From assembly GCF_030283205.1 (NCBI RefSeq), contig NZ_JASNWF010000001.1, forward strand, positions 372,001 to 436,000: a stretch of 64,000 bases of DNA, given 5' to 3'. Origin of the DNA: Actinomadura opuntiae. Its GTDB lineage: Bacteria > Actinomycetota > Actinomycetes > Streptosporangiales > Streptosporangiaceae. The notes under the pieces were generated by a model. That model saw nothing but the letters and a program-made list of their open reading frames with translations. It was not told the DNA's origin and made no database searches. The position numbers were made by a program, and so were the translations under genes. Positions within the stretch are counted from its first letter, which is position 1, and each line of letters starts with the position of its first letter. Shown in pieces: positions 36,449 through 44,234 of this stretch.

Positions 36449-36556
36449 ATGCGCAAGCCCGCTCTCCGCCAACACGGCCACGCCCGGATCCGTCCCGGCC
36501 CAGCACGCCCGACGCCGCACCAGTCCCAACCGCTCGGACCAAGGACCAGCAGATGA
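36449..36556 (+). CDS. Possible 35-aa Arg/Pro-rich peptide coupled to the next gene
   Basis: ATG 36449 follows AGGAG by 6 bp and the frame ends in ATGA shared with the next start. The peptide (MRKPALRQHGHARIRPGPAR then PTPHQSQPLGPRTSR) has no recognisable domain. Ribosome site and coupling argue for translation; composition could equally be chance. It may serve only to couple ribosomes into the family B gene. Confidence 0.35.
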   Translation: MRKPALRQHGHARIRPGPARPTPHQSQPLGPRTSR

Positions 36557-36936
36557 CTCACGACCGCGAGCACGCCCAAGTCCGCCAGACCTGGTTCACC
36601 GAACTCCTCACCACCGCCTTGGCCGATCTGGCCCACGCCGAACGCGTCATCACCGCCTTCGCCGCCCAGGAACCCGACGGCTTCATCGCCTGGGGCATGG
36701 CCGAAGGTGAAGCCATCCAAGCCCACCGCGCCCTACGCCAAGCCCCATCCCTGCATGCCGCCGCGCCCACCGACCACAACACCGCCAACGCGACCGCCGA
36801 CGCCCTGTTCGAACTCGCAAGCAAGGTCTCCCAGAGCCTGGTGCGCGCCGCCGAACTGGCCAGCGACCCCGACGACAAGATGGCCTGCCTGCAAGCAGCC
36901 CTGCACGCCGCCCGGCTCCGCGAAGCCCTCCGGTAG
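36553..36936 (+). CDS. Unknown, paralog family B, member 2
   Basis: This 127-residue, all-helical protein without signal or membrane segment is paralogous to the CTG-initiated gene at 35239. The conserved end is SDPDDKMACLQAALHAARLR. The start overlaps the 35-aa frame by ATGA, and the sequence upstream reads GGACCAGCAG. Its partner may be family A, since the two families alternate here. No function can be assigned. Confidence 0.75.
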   Translation: MTHDREHAQVRQTWFTELLTTALADLAHAERVITAFAAQEPDGFIAWGMAEGEAIQAHRALRQAPSLHAAAPTDHNTANATADALFELASKVSQSLVRAAELASDPDDKMACLQAALHAARLREALR

Positions 36937-36942
36937 CCGCCC

Positions 36943-38442
36943 GTGGTCACCTTCGGAGAGATGACCGCACTCGCCAACGAACACCTCACCGACCTCAAAA
37001 AGGCCGTCCACGAGCCCGACATCGCCCACCAAGCCACACACCCCGCCGTCCGCGCCGAACTCTCCCAACTGGCCCACGTCCTGGTCCGCTACCACGACCA
37101 GATCGCCACCGGATTCGGCGTCCCGCACACCCAAGACCACGGCGTGCGGGACGCCGCCCACCGCGCCGCCGCCCTCATTACCCACGCCGAACAACTCCTC
37201 GGCCCCCGCCCCACCACCCAAACACCCGAAACCGTCCTCGCCGAAAAAGTCCGCTGCGTTTCCCTGGCCCTCGGCTGCGGCCTCGACCTGCTCGCCTCCC
37301 ACAGCCCGACCGCCCTCACCGAGACCATCTCGCCAGACGCACCCACCATCGCCGCCACCGACACCGCCCGCGCTCTACTGCACCAACTCAGCGACCACGT
37401 CGCCACCGTCGCCCACCTGGCCAGACACACCGGCGACCCATCAGACGCGGCCAGCCGACCGCTCCTGACCGCCGCCGTCCTGTCCCGAGTGTCCGGCAAG
37501 AACCAACGGCCACCGATCAACCCCATCCCGCTGCACCACATCCCTGGACGGATCCCACCCCAGGTCGGCGAAAACCTCACCGAGGCCCTCACCGGGATCA
37601 GCGCGAGCATCCAACGCCTCAACAAACCCACCACACCCGATTCGACCACCACCTGGCGCTACCTTGCGCGCGCGGCCGCCATAATCTGCGACCTCAACAG
37701 CAAAACCGTTCTCAACCTCACTCGCCGAATGGAAGAACTCAACGAGCAGCACCACATCTCCAGCCTCAAACAAGTCACCCAATCCATCAGAAAAACGAGC
37801 GGACGATGGAAAGCGATCACGCGACGCTGGGACACCTACAACGACTTCGGCCACCCCGCCACCGGCCTCGCCACCGACGCCAGCGATCTGATCATCCGCC
37901 TCGGCCGACTCATCCACACGGACCCCGTCTGGACACCCAGCCCACGCGCCTCCTACCAGGTCAAAGCACCAGCAGAACTCGCCCCCACCACCACCGACGC
38001 CGCACGCATCGCAACAGTGGCCCTCAAAGCCTTCGAGGCCTGCAACATCATTGCCGCACACCACCGAACCGCCATCAACGACCTCGCCGTCATCGGCGTC
38101 CTACAACAGCAACAACAACACCCCACCTTTACTCCGCGCGTCCCCGCATCCATCCACCGCCTCCTCGACCTCTACGAATCCACAGAGGCTCAGGGCATCG
38201 AAACGGTAACCAGCCTCGGACGCACCATCCAGGCCCTCGCCTCCCATACTCCGAACGCCATCGACGAAGCCCACCTCATCATCCGTCGAGCAATCTCGAA
38301 AGTCGAACTCGGTCCAGAGAGTATTGCTGCCACCGATTTCCCAATCCCTATCACCGGATGTCTTACCGAGGTCCGACCTAACCCCAGAAAAGCATCACAA
38401 AATCACAAGGCACCCAAACCACAAAGACCGTCAACCCCCTGA
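36943..38442 (+). CDS. Unknown 499-aa helical protein ending in the family A C-terminal motif
   Basis: A large, mostly helical cytosolic protein with no recognised domain. Early helices (LSQLAHVLVRYHDQIATGFG, VRDAAHRAAALITHAEQLLG) and later ones (SIRKTSGRWKAITRRWDTYN) give a coiled look. The C-terminus reads AATDFPIPITGCLTEVRPNP, matching the end motif of family A members 3 and 4. The start is GTG 36943, six bases after the previous stop; ATG 36961 directly after GGAGAG is an alternative. It is the last gene of the element's cargo run. Confidence 0.72.
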   Translation: MVTFGEMTALANEHLTDLKKAVHEPDIAHQATHPAVRAELSQLAHVLVRYHDQIATGFGVPHTQDHGVRDAAHRAAALITHAEQLLGPRPTTQTPETVLAEKVRCVSLALGCGLDLLASHSPTALTETISPDAPTIAATDTARALLHQLSDHVATVAHLARHTGDPSDAASRPLLTAAVLSRVSGKNQRPPINPIPLHHIPGRIPPQVGENLTEALTGISASIQRLNKPTTPDSTTTWRYLARAAAIICDLNSKTVLNLTRRMEELNEQHHISSLKQVTQSIRKTSGRWKAITRRWDTYNDFGHPATGLATDASDLIIRLGRLIHTDPVWTPSPRASYQVKAPAELAPTTTDAARIATVALKAFEACNIIAAHHRTAINDLAVIGVLQQQQQHPTFTPRVPASIHRLLDLYESTEAQGIETVTSLGRTIQALASHTPNAIDEAHLIIRRAISKVELGPESIAATDFPIPITGCLTEVRPNPRKASQNHKAPKPQRPSTP

Positions 38443-38817
38443 CGAGCACCGAGGGCCCAGCCAGAGAAGGCCATGGCCTGACACGAACTCAACGCTCTTC
38501 AGCAAACCTATTATCCGGCGCTCACTTCTACCTCGGCGCGCACCTGGCCCGGACCAACCTCCGCCATTCTCTGGAAATCCACACCCGCGAGAAGCTCACA
38601 CTTGAGGTCGCAGCTCCAACCAGTCGGGCTTGGCCAGATGAACCCTGGGCCGACGATCACCCGCCCTGCCTGACACCCCTTGCCATTTCCGCCAGTCAGC
38701 TATATCCGCCCAGTGTTTCCCAAGTACGGCTAGCTCCTGAGACCGGCCTCGCCGAGATCTTCGGCGCTGCGAAGTGGAGTGAGCGTCACTGTGTACGACC
38801 ACCTGCACCATGCTAGA
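38443..38817. other. No gene seen
   Basis: About 375 bp between the 499-aa gene and the first CRISPR-like repeat. Codon composition in all frames is poor and no ribosome site precedes a plausible frame. The base composition is more mixed than in the flanks. It may contain the right end of the conjugative element, but no repeat marks it. Confidence 0.5.
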
Positions 38818-38906
38818 GAACAATCCCCGCGTGCACAGGGAGTACCGTAGTACTCACCTGACCTGCGCCTTAAGATGGGGACGATCCCCGGGTGCGCGGG
38901 GAGCAC
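38818..38906 (-). CRISPR. Degenerate two-repeat I-E CRISPR remnant with one spacer
   Basis: A 28-nt unit at 38818-38845 (diverged: GAACAATCCCCGCGTG, then CACAGGGAGTAC) and another at 38879-38906 (GGACGATCCCCGGGTG, then CGCGGGGAGCAC) enclose a spacer of exactly 33 nt. Both match the repeat of the nearby arrays in the reverse orientation, with several changes. It points away from the array at 39143, giving a head-to-head arrangement. It is probably decayed. Confidence 0.7.
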
Positions 38907-39142
38907 GAAGGAAACCCGACGATCACCGCCAAGCCCCCGCCACGGGCTGGAGCAAGGCCGCTAAAACGGCGCCGCGACGGCCGACGCCGACGAGCGCTGG
39001 AGTACACCACCATTTACGTGACCCGACGCGCGTCGCTGCCTGCTTCATTGAAGGACCTCGCACAAGAATGCCCGAAATATCCAACTCTCAAGAAGTGATG
39101 TATTTTGAGCCTCTGCCCGCATAGAGCCGCAGGTCGGGCAGG
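38907..39142. promoter_or_regulatory. Leader region between divergent CRISPR arrays
   Basis: 236 bp without a gene. The last ~80 bp are A/T-richer (AAATATCCAACTCTCAAG, GATGTATTTTGAGCC), as expected of a leader. The bases touching the first repeat, CAGGTCGGGCAG (39130-39141), recur next to the first repeat of the array at 54966-54993. That places the leader to the left of this array. Confidence 0.6.
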
Positions 39143-39596
39143 GTGCTCCCCGCGCACGCGGGGATGGTCCCTTCAACGAGATCTCCGGCGAGGCGATCCG
39201 GCTGTGCTCCCCGCGCACGCGGGGATGGTCCCCATTGCGCGGGCTGCCTGATGATCTCGCTTGGGTGCTCCCCGCGCACGCGGGGATGGTCCCTTCAACG
39301 AGATCTCCGGCGAGGCGATCCGGCTGTGCTCCCCGCGCACGCGGGGATGGTCCCGAGTCATCGGGTGAAGTGTTCGCGGCCGCCCCGTGCTCCCCGCGCA
39401 CGCGGGGATGGTCCGACGTAGTTGACCATCGTGTAGAGGGTGTGGGTGTGCTCCCCGCGCACGCGGGGATGGTCCCACGTCCTCGCCGGCCTCGTTACTC
39501 GCGAACCAGTGCTCCCGGCGCACGCGGGGATGGTCCCTGCTGGTGGACGTCCTGCCCGGGCAGGGTGATGTGCTCCCGCGCACGCGGGGACGGTCC
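39143..39596 (+). CRISPR. Type I-E CRISPR array 1, 8 repeats and 7 spacers
   Basis: The 28-nt repeats (GTGCTCCCCGCGCACG then CGGGGATGGTCC) start at 39143, 39204, 39265, 39326, 39387, 39448, 39509 and 39570. All spacers are 33 nt. The last two repeats are degenerate: one C-to-G change at 39509, and a one-base deletion plus T-to-C at 39570. This marks the right side as leader-distal. Spacers 1 (39171-39203) and 3 (39293-39325) are identical over 33 nt. No cas gene adjoins; the cas genes lie 15 kb away beside array 2. Confidence 0.97.
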
Positions 39597-39601
39597 TCGA
39601 A

Positions 39602-39898
39602 TGTCTCTCTCCGCCGCCGGACCTGTGCGCCCGGCTGGCCGAGCTGCACCGGCGCTTCAACATGGTGCGCGGTGCGGTCGACCTCACGTGTGACGCCGAG
39701 GGCAGGGAAGTGTTCCTGGAGAACCACCGGGGAGTGGGGCTGATCTCGGCCGAGATCGGCGTCCCCATCGCGGCCGCCATCGCCGATGAGTTGCCCGGGA
39801 CCGGCGATGATCGGGACGCTGCGAGCGGCGGGACGCAGCCCGCATGTCTCCAAAACGCCGGTTTGCCATCAGCGCGGAGGCAAACCTGCCAGCTGTGA
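39602..39898 (+). pseudogene. C-terminal fragment of an ATP-grasp protein (peptide maturase-like)
   Basis: An open frame without a proper start reads LCARLAELHRRFNMVRGAVD, then CDAEGREVFLENHRGVGL and SAEIGVPIAAAIADELPGTG. This resembles the metal-binding end of ATP-grasp ligases that modify ribosomal peptides (family form roughly GAiDfvvtpdGeyvFLEvNp..G..gwieeatglpIaaAlAdlL). The N-terminal ~250 residues are missing and the CRISPR array abuts the fragment. The following 270 bp up to 40170 show no gene. Confidence 0.5.
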
Positions 39899-40170
39899 TG
39901 CGGAACATCACCTAACCCATCGTCGCCGCCCCGATCGTCCTGTAGGCCCTACTTCGCGCCGGTAGGGCTCGTTCGCCCCAGGTCGAGCAGCAGTCAGGCA
40001 AAGAGGGGCCGGGGTTCTTCGGCCCGTCAAGCCGGGTCCCTCGCGCCGGTAGACCCGCAGATTCCGCAGTCCCTGGAGCGCAGAAGCCGTCGGAGGTGAT
40101 GACAGAACCCGGCTCCAGTAAGGTCACCGCAGCCACCGAGCAGCAAGATCACCGCCTATAGCTGGAGTAC

Positions 40171-40644
40171 CTACGCCGAAAGCGAGACTGGCTCGGTCGG
40201 TGTCCCCTCCTTTAGATAACGAAGGATGAGATCGGCAAGGCCGACCGGATACACGGTTTGGTCTGTGTGGGCGAGCTCGTCCAGGCCCCACCACTGCCAG
40301 GCGCGGATGTTGTCGGTCTGGGTGGCGTCGGCGGGACGAACCTGTTGTGAGCGGACGCGGGCGATGAAGTACTTCTCGACCTGTTTGACCTGCTCGCCGA
40401 AGATCGGATGGGTTGATGTGCGGGTGGCGAGTTGCGGCCCGATTGAAACTTGCTCAAGGCCGAGTTCCTCATAAATTTCCCGGACGGCCGCGGCCGCGTG
40501 GGTCTCCCCCGGCTCCAGAGCCCCTCCGGGGACGGCCCAGAAGATGTGGCCCTCGTCGTAGCGCAGAAGGAGCACGCGGTCGTCCTCGTCGAGGACGATC
40601 ACGCGGGCCGCGTCGCGTGTCCGGGCTTCCGTCATAGGTTCCAT
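40171..40644 (-). CDS. Nudix hydrolase (operon gene 8)
   Basis: This 157-residue hydrolase of a nucleoside diphosphate linked to another moiety has the complete Nudix box GALEPGETHAAAAVREIYEELGL within WAVPGG...GLEQ, giving the metal-binding glutamates REIYEE. The ATG at 40644 (MEPMTEARTRDAARVIVL) or the one three codons later may be used. It is the last gene of the minus-strand operon, 40 bp after the carbamoyltransferase. Inside the pathway it might clean up or process a nucleotide-linked intermediate, which is inference. Confidence 0.9.
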   Translation of the reverse strand: MEPMTEARTRDAARVIVLDEDDRVLLLRYDEGHIFWAVPGGALEPGETHAAAAVREIYEELGLEQVSIGPQLATRTSTHPIFGEQVKQVEKYFIARVRSQQVRPADATQTDNIRAWQWWGLDELAHTDQTVYPVGLADLILRYLKEGTPTEPVSLSA

Positions 40645-40684
40645 GGTTGCAGAGACTCGGTGACCGGCTCCAGCTTGTGGCTGG

Positions 40685-42310
40685 TCAGCGCAGCTTTTCG
40701 ACGAGGTAGCCGCCGATGCACAGGGCGTCCAGGTCGGTGTCTTGGAAGGTGGCCAAGGCGTCGGCCGGGGTTTCAACGATGGGTTCGCGGTCGTTGAAAG
40801 AGGTGTTCAGCACGACGGGCACCCCGGTGATCGCCGAGAAGTTGTCGATCAGGGACGCGAAGGGCGGATTGGTGTGCGGGTCGACGGTTTGGACGCGTGC
40901 GGTGCCGTCGATGTGAACGACTCCGGGGATGAGCTTGGTGTGCTGCGGTTGGACGGTCGGGGCGAGCAACATGAATGGTGATTGGGTGCCGGCGAGGTCG
41001 AACCAGTCAGGGCTGTCGGCTTCGAGGATCGCCGGGGCGAACGGGCGGAAGGGCTCGCGGTGCTTGATGCGGTGGTTGAGCGCGTCGCGGGCCTGGGTGC
41101 TGCGGGGGTCGGCGAGGATGGAGCGGTGGCCGAGCGCGCGGGGGCCGAGTTCGCTGCCGCCTTGGAACCAGCCGATGAGTTTGCCATCGGCGAGCAGCTG
41201 GGCCGCGGTGGCGGCGATGTCGTTGTCGCGCCGCCAGGTGAAGGGCGCGACGGTTCTCTCGACAAGGCCGGAGCGTGGGTCGCGTTTGAGAGCCAGTTCG
41301 ATCTCGTAGTCGTCGTAGGCGCGTCCGAAGGAGTCGTCGGTTAGAGCGCGGCGTGGGAGTTCGCCGGTGAGGCGGTACAGGCCGTACAGGGCGCAGCCGA
41401 GAGCTTGGCCGCGGTCGGACGCCGGCGGCGGGATGAAGAGCCCGGTGACGGAAGGTAGGTGGCGGAGGCGGTTGTTGGCGACGCAGTTCAGGGCGACGCC
41501 GCCGGCCAGGCAGAGGTTGCCGACGCCGGTCGCGGCGATCACCTTCTCGGCCAGTTCGGTGAGGATCTGTTCGGTGTGGTGCTGAAGGTAGGCGGCGGCG
41601 TTGATGCCGCGCTGGTCGTGTCCCTTGCTGCCCGGTGGGCCGAAGTCGGAGTTCGTGCGGGCGGCCAGGTCGGCGACGCCGGTGGCGTGGGTGGAGGTGA
41701 GCTGGCCACAGACCTGGGTGCCATGGAGGTCGAACAGCGGAACCGTGTACGCGTGCGGGTCTCCGTAGGAGGCCAACGCCATTGTCTTTCCGGCTTCTTG
41801 GGGTGACCAGCCCAGGTATTCGGTGAAGGCCTCGTAGGTGGGGCCGATCCCGCCTGCCCTGGGGCGTCCGGTGTCGTTGCCACCGAGCCGGGTGATGCCG
41901 TCGGAGTCGGCGACGTAGAACGTTTCGGTGTCGGTGTTGTTGCCGCCGCCGTCGGCGACCAGGATCGTCGCGCGCTGGTAGGGGCTGAGACAGAAGGCGG
42001 TATAGGCGTGTGACAGGTGATGATCGACGGTGGTGATCCGTTCCATGGGAATGCCGAGGAGGTCGAATCCGGTGTCGGCCGGTATGGCCGGGGTGCGGCC
42101 GTAGGAGCTGGCGACGACGAGGTCGACGTCGGCCAGGGCGAGGCCGGCGGCCCGCAGGCAGTACAAAACGGCGTTCAGCCATCCGGGGCTGTAGCGGCGG
42201 CGGTTCAGCCGTTCCTCGCCGATGGCCACCATGCGGTCGGGAGTGAGGAGCGCGGCGCCGCCATCGTGGCCGAAGTTGACGCCGAGCACGCAGGGGCGGC
42301 TGCTGGTCAT
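40685..42310 (-). CDS. Carbamoyltransferase, NodU/CmcH type (operon gene 7)
   Basis: This enzyme transfers a carbamoyl group from carbamoyl phosphate, through carbamoyl-AMP, to a hydroxyl of a small molecule, 541 residues. The N-terminal Kae1-like domain has LGVNFGHDGGAALL, the metal-binding VDHHLSHAYTAF, VADGGGNN and LCLAGGVALNCVANNRL. The C-terminal YrdC-like carbamoyl domain shows GPRALGHRSILADPR, HREPFRPFAPAIL and VVLNTSFNDREPIV. It starts at ATG 42310, overlapping the kinase stop as ATGA. It is the clearest tailoring enzyme of the operon and implies a carbamoylated product. Confidence 0.93.
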   Translation of the reverse strand: MTSSRPCVLGVNFGHDGGAALLTPDRMVAIGEERLNRRRYSPGWLNAVLYCLRAAGLALADVDLVVASSYGRTPAIPADTGFDLLGIPMERITTVDHHLSHAYTAFCLSPYQRATILVADGGGNNTDTETFYVADSDGITRLGGNDTGRPRAGGIGPTYEAFTEYLGWSPQEAGKTMALASYGDPHAYTVPLFDLHGTQVCGQLTSTHATGVADLAARTNSDFGPPGSKGHDQRGINAAAYLQHHTEQILTELAEKVIAATGVGNLCLAGGVALNCVANNRLRHLPSVTGLFIPPPASDRGQALGCALYGLYRLTGELPRRALTDDSFGRAYDDYEIELALKRDPRSGLVERTVAPFTWRRDNDIAATAAQLLADGKLIGWFQGGSELGPRALGHRSILADPRSTQARDALNHRIKHREPFRPFAPAILEADSPDWFDLAGTQSPFMLLAPTVQPQHTKLIPGVVHIDGTARVQTVDPHTNPPFASLIDNFSAITGVPVVLNTSFNDREPIVETPADALATFQDTDLDALCIGGYLVEKLR

Positions 42311-43209
42311 GAGGGCGCTCCCATGAGTCGATGGTCGAGGAGGTCTGCGGTGTCGGATTCGAGGACTTGGTAGGGGTCCCACATGCGGGTGCGGTCGTCG
42401 AAGCGGAAGAGGCTGGCGAGCTGGAAGATCTGCATCAGGCCTCCGCGGTAGGCGAAGGCAGCGGTGATCGGCTCGCCGAGGGTGGCGGTGCCGCCCAGCG
42501 CGGCGTGGTGCTCCCCGAAACGGTCGTCCACAGCCGAGTTAAGTGGGACGGCGGGCGGGGCGGCTGGAACGACAACTCCGTAAGTGCTGAGTTCGCTGGT
42601 GACGAGGGAGAGAACAGTTTCCGGAGTGAATGGATCGGTCTGGATGACTAGTGGTGGCTCCGGGCACAGAGCGGGCGCTTTGTCGGTGTAGAAGTCGGCC
42701 AGTCGCCGCAGCAGGCCGCGGTCGTACCATTGCCACCAGCGCGGGTGGCGTGGGCTGCCGCCGCGGCGCTCGAGGCTGGTGTCGACACTGACCTGGAGGA
42801 TCACCGTTCGCAGGTCGGTTTCGGCATAGAGCGGGACGATGTATCGCTGGTAGTAGGCGACTGCCTCGTCATACGGGAAGCCGTCGCTTCTGCGCGCGGC
42901 CCAGGTATAGGCGAGGACCCCCAGATGATTGCGGTCGCACACCACAACCTGGGTGGTCGCGAGAGGATCGGTGCTCTGCACCGTGCCGTCGGCTCGGCGT
43001 AGAGCGAAGGCACGACGCTTTTCCTGCCGCAGGTACCAGAGCGTTTCGGATGCGCTGGTTGTGCGCGGGCAAGCGGAACGCGCGGTCTTGATGTTGGGCT
43101 CTGGGAAGAACAGGCCCCGGTCCGCCAGGGCGGGGACGAGGGCGCCGAGCAGTGTCGTCTTGCCGGCACCAGGCGGCCCTTCGATCGCGAGAATCAACGG
43201 TCTTGTCAT
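42307..43209 (-). CDS. P-loop kinase, thymidylate kinase-like, with C-terminal extension (operon gene 6)
   Basis: 300 residues. Walker A is AIEGPPGAGKTTLLGALVPA (residues 8-27), and the kinase DR motif lies in VVVCDRNHLGVLAYTW. VILQVSVDTSLERRGGSPRH is the lid-like region. This fits the dTMP kinase/AAA_28 class that phosphorylates nucleotides, nucleosides or sugars. From about residue 210 an extra ~85 residues follow (LGEPITAAFAYRGGLMQIFQ, ASLFRFDDRT), faintly like an LGFP repeat, which ordinary kinases lack. ATG 43209 overlaps the upstream stop as ATGA. The substrate is unknown. Confidence 0.8.
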   Translation of the reverse strand: MTRPLILAIEGPPGAGKTTLLGALVPALADRGLFFPEPNIKTARSACPRTTSASETLWYLRQEKRRAFALRRADGTVQSTDPLATTQVVVCDRNHLGVLAYTWAARRSDGFPYDEAVAYYQRYIVPLYAETDLRTVILQVSVDTSLERRGGSPRHPRWWQWYDRGLLRRLADFYTDKAPALCPEPPLVIQTDPFTPETVLSLVTSELSTYGVVVPAAPPAVPLNSAVDDRFGEHHAALGGTATLGEPITAAFAYRGGLMQIFQLASLFRFDDRTRMWDPYQVLESDTADLLDHRLMGAPS

Positions 43210-44234
43210 CGTCCGCTCCCCCCATAGACAGGGGGGATCTTCTTCCAGGCGCCTTGGTCGTTCGCCGATGCGAGCGCGGCGGATGCCAAGGCGAGTGTCC
43301 GCAAGTGATCCGCCAAGTCGTGTCCAGGCGCCGTTGCGTCGTCCAACGCCTCGGTGAACGCGGTGTAGGCACCGAGGACGCCGTCGGGTACCCACTCGCC
43401 GCTAGGGGCGTGGGTGATAGAGCCGGTCGTGGTGTGCAGGGTCGCGGTGGCGTACGTGGCGGCGGCGTCGCCCTTGTCCCCGTTGACGTACCAGGAGCTC
43501 GACCAGCCATGCGGAGTACGTGTCTGGTTGTGCAGGGTGAGCGAGGCGACCAGCGGGCCGTCGAACGCGAGCATGATGCTGTAGGAGAGCGGACTCTGGG
43601 CGGTCTGGCCGGGAAGGCGGCTGGCTCGGGCGGAGACGGCGACCGGCTCGGTGCCGGCGATCTGGCGTGCGAGATCGAGGTAGTGCAGTCCGTGGTCGAG
43701 GAACAGGTAGCCGGGGTGGCGGGTGTACCAGGTGTCGATGTCCTCGTTGAAGTGGTGGACGTGCGCCAGGTGAGTCAGGTTTCCGAGTTCGCCGGCGCGG
43801 ATCCAGTTGAGCAGCTGACGTTGGGCCGGCGCCCAGCGCAGGTTGTGGTTGACCGCGATTTCGACTCCTGCGTCGGCGGCCTCGCGGGCGATAGTGTTCC
43901 CTTCGTCCAGGGTGTAGGCGATTGGCTTTTGCACCAGGAGCGGTTTGCCGTAGGGCAGAAGCTCTCGGATCAGGTTCACCCGGCCGTCTGGCCGGGTGGC
44001 GATGTCGATCAGATCGACGTCCGGGTCGGCGGCCAGCTCTCGCGCGCTGCCGTGCACGCGGAGGTCGGGAAACTCGGTTCTGAACTGCTGGGCCAGGCGC
44101 GTGGCCGTGGTCCCGGTCTGGCTGCAGATCGCCGTGACAGGGACACGGCCTTGGATGTAGGCCGGTAGATGCCCGGTGCGGACGATGCGACCGGCTCCGA
44201 CGATCCCCACGCGCCATGGTTTGGTGTCGTTCAT
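43206..44234 (-). CDS. Gfo/Idh/MocA family oxidoreductase A (operon gene 5)
   Basis: This 342-residue NAD(P)-dependent sugar dehydrogenase-like protein has a Rossmann N-terminus VGIVGAGRIVRTGHLPAYI, then the catalytic-region variant VQKPIAYTLDEG (the usual form is EKP, here QKP), NHNLRWAPAQRQL, and a C-terminal beta domain with HHFNEDIDTWYTRHPGYLFL and DHGLHYLDLARQI. It is coupled by ATGA at both ends. With its neighbour it may perform a two-step oxidation and reduction on a sugar or inositol. Confidence 0.9.
   Translation of the reverse strand: MNDTKPWRVGIVGAGRIVRTGHLPAYIQGRVPVTAICSQTGTTATRLAQQFRTEFPDLRVHGSARELAADPDVDLIDIATRPDGRVNLIRELLPYGKPLLVQKPIAYTLDEGNTIAREAADAGVEIAVNHNLRWAPAQRQLLNWIRAGELGNLTHLAHVHHFNEDIDTWYTRHPGYLFLDHGLHYLDLARQIAGTEPVAVSARASRLPGQTAQSPLSYSIMLAFDGPLVASLTLHNQTRTPHGWSSSWYVNGDKGDAAATYATATLHTTTGSITHAPSGEWVPDGVLGAYTAFTEALDDATAPGHDLADHLRTLALASAALASANDQGAWKKIPPVYGGSGR

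Larger units (their letters stand above)
21045..38442. mobile_element. Integrative conjugative element arm (boundaries approximate)
   Basis: The stretch carries a tyrosine integrase, RHH protein and excisionase at the left, then a cell-wall hydrolase and a type IV secretion-like conjugation block, then paralogous cargo genes. The integrase module is visibly lower in GC than both flanks, which supports foreign origin. The left boundary should lie in the ~60 bp between the XRE operator and the integrase stop. I found no tRNA gene or direct repeat to fix either end. The right end could be near 38442 or further on. No relaxase or replication gene is recognisable in the window. Confidence 0.7.

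Noticed and set aside
38596..38823. 75-codon minus-strand frame before the CRISPR remnant
   Set aside because: Composition unlike neighbouring genes, no ribosome site, no recognisable fold.
39045..39853. Several frames reading through CRISPR array 1 with repeated ARGDGP- or GPSPRARGA-like peptides
   Set aside because: The 61-bp periodicity of repeat plus spacer creates the repeated peptides; they are not genes.
39912..40136. Possible transposase end on the minus strand
   Set aside because: A few residues recall insertion-sequence C-termini, but the match is too short and no frame continues it.
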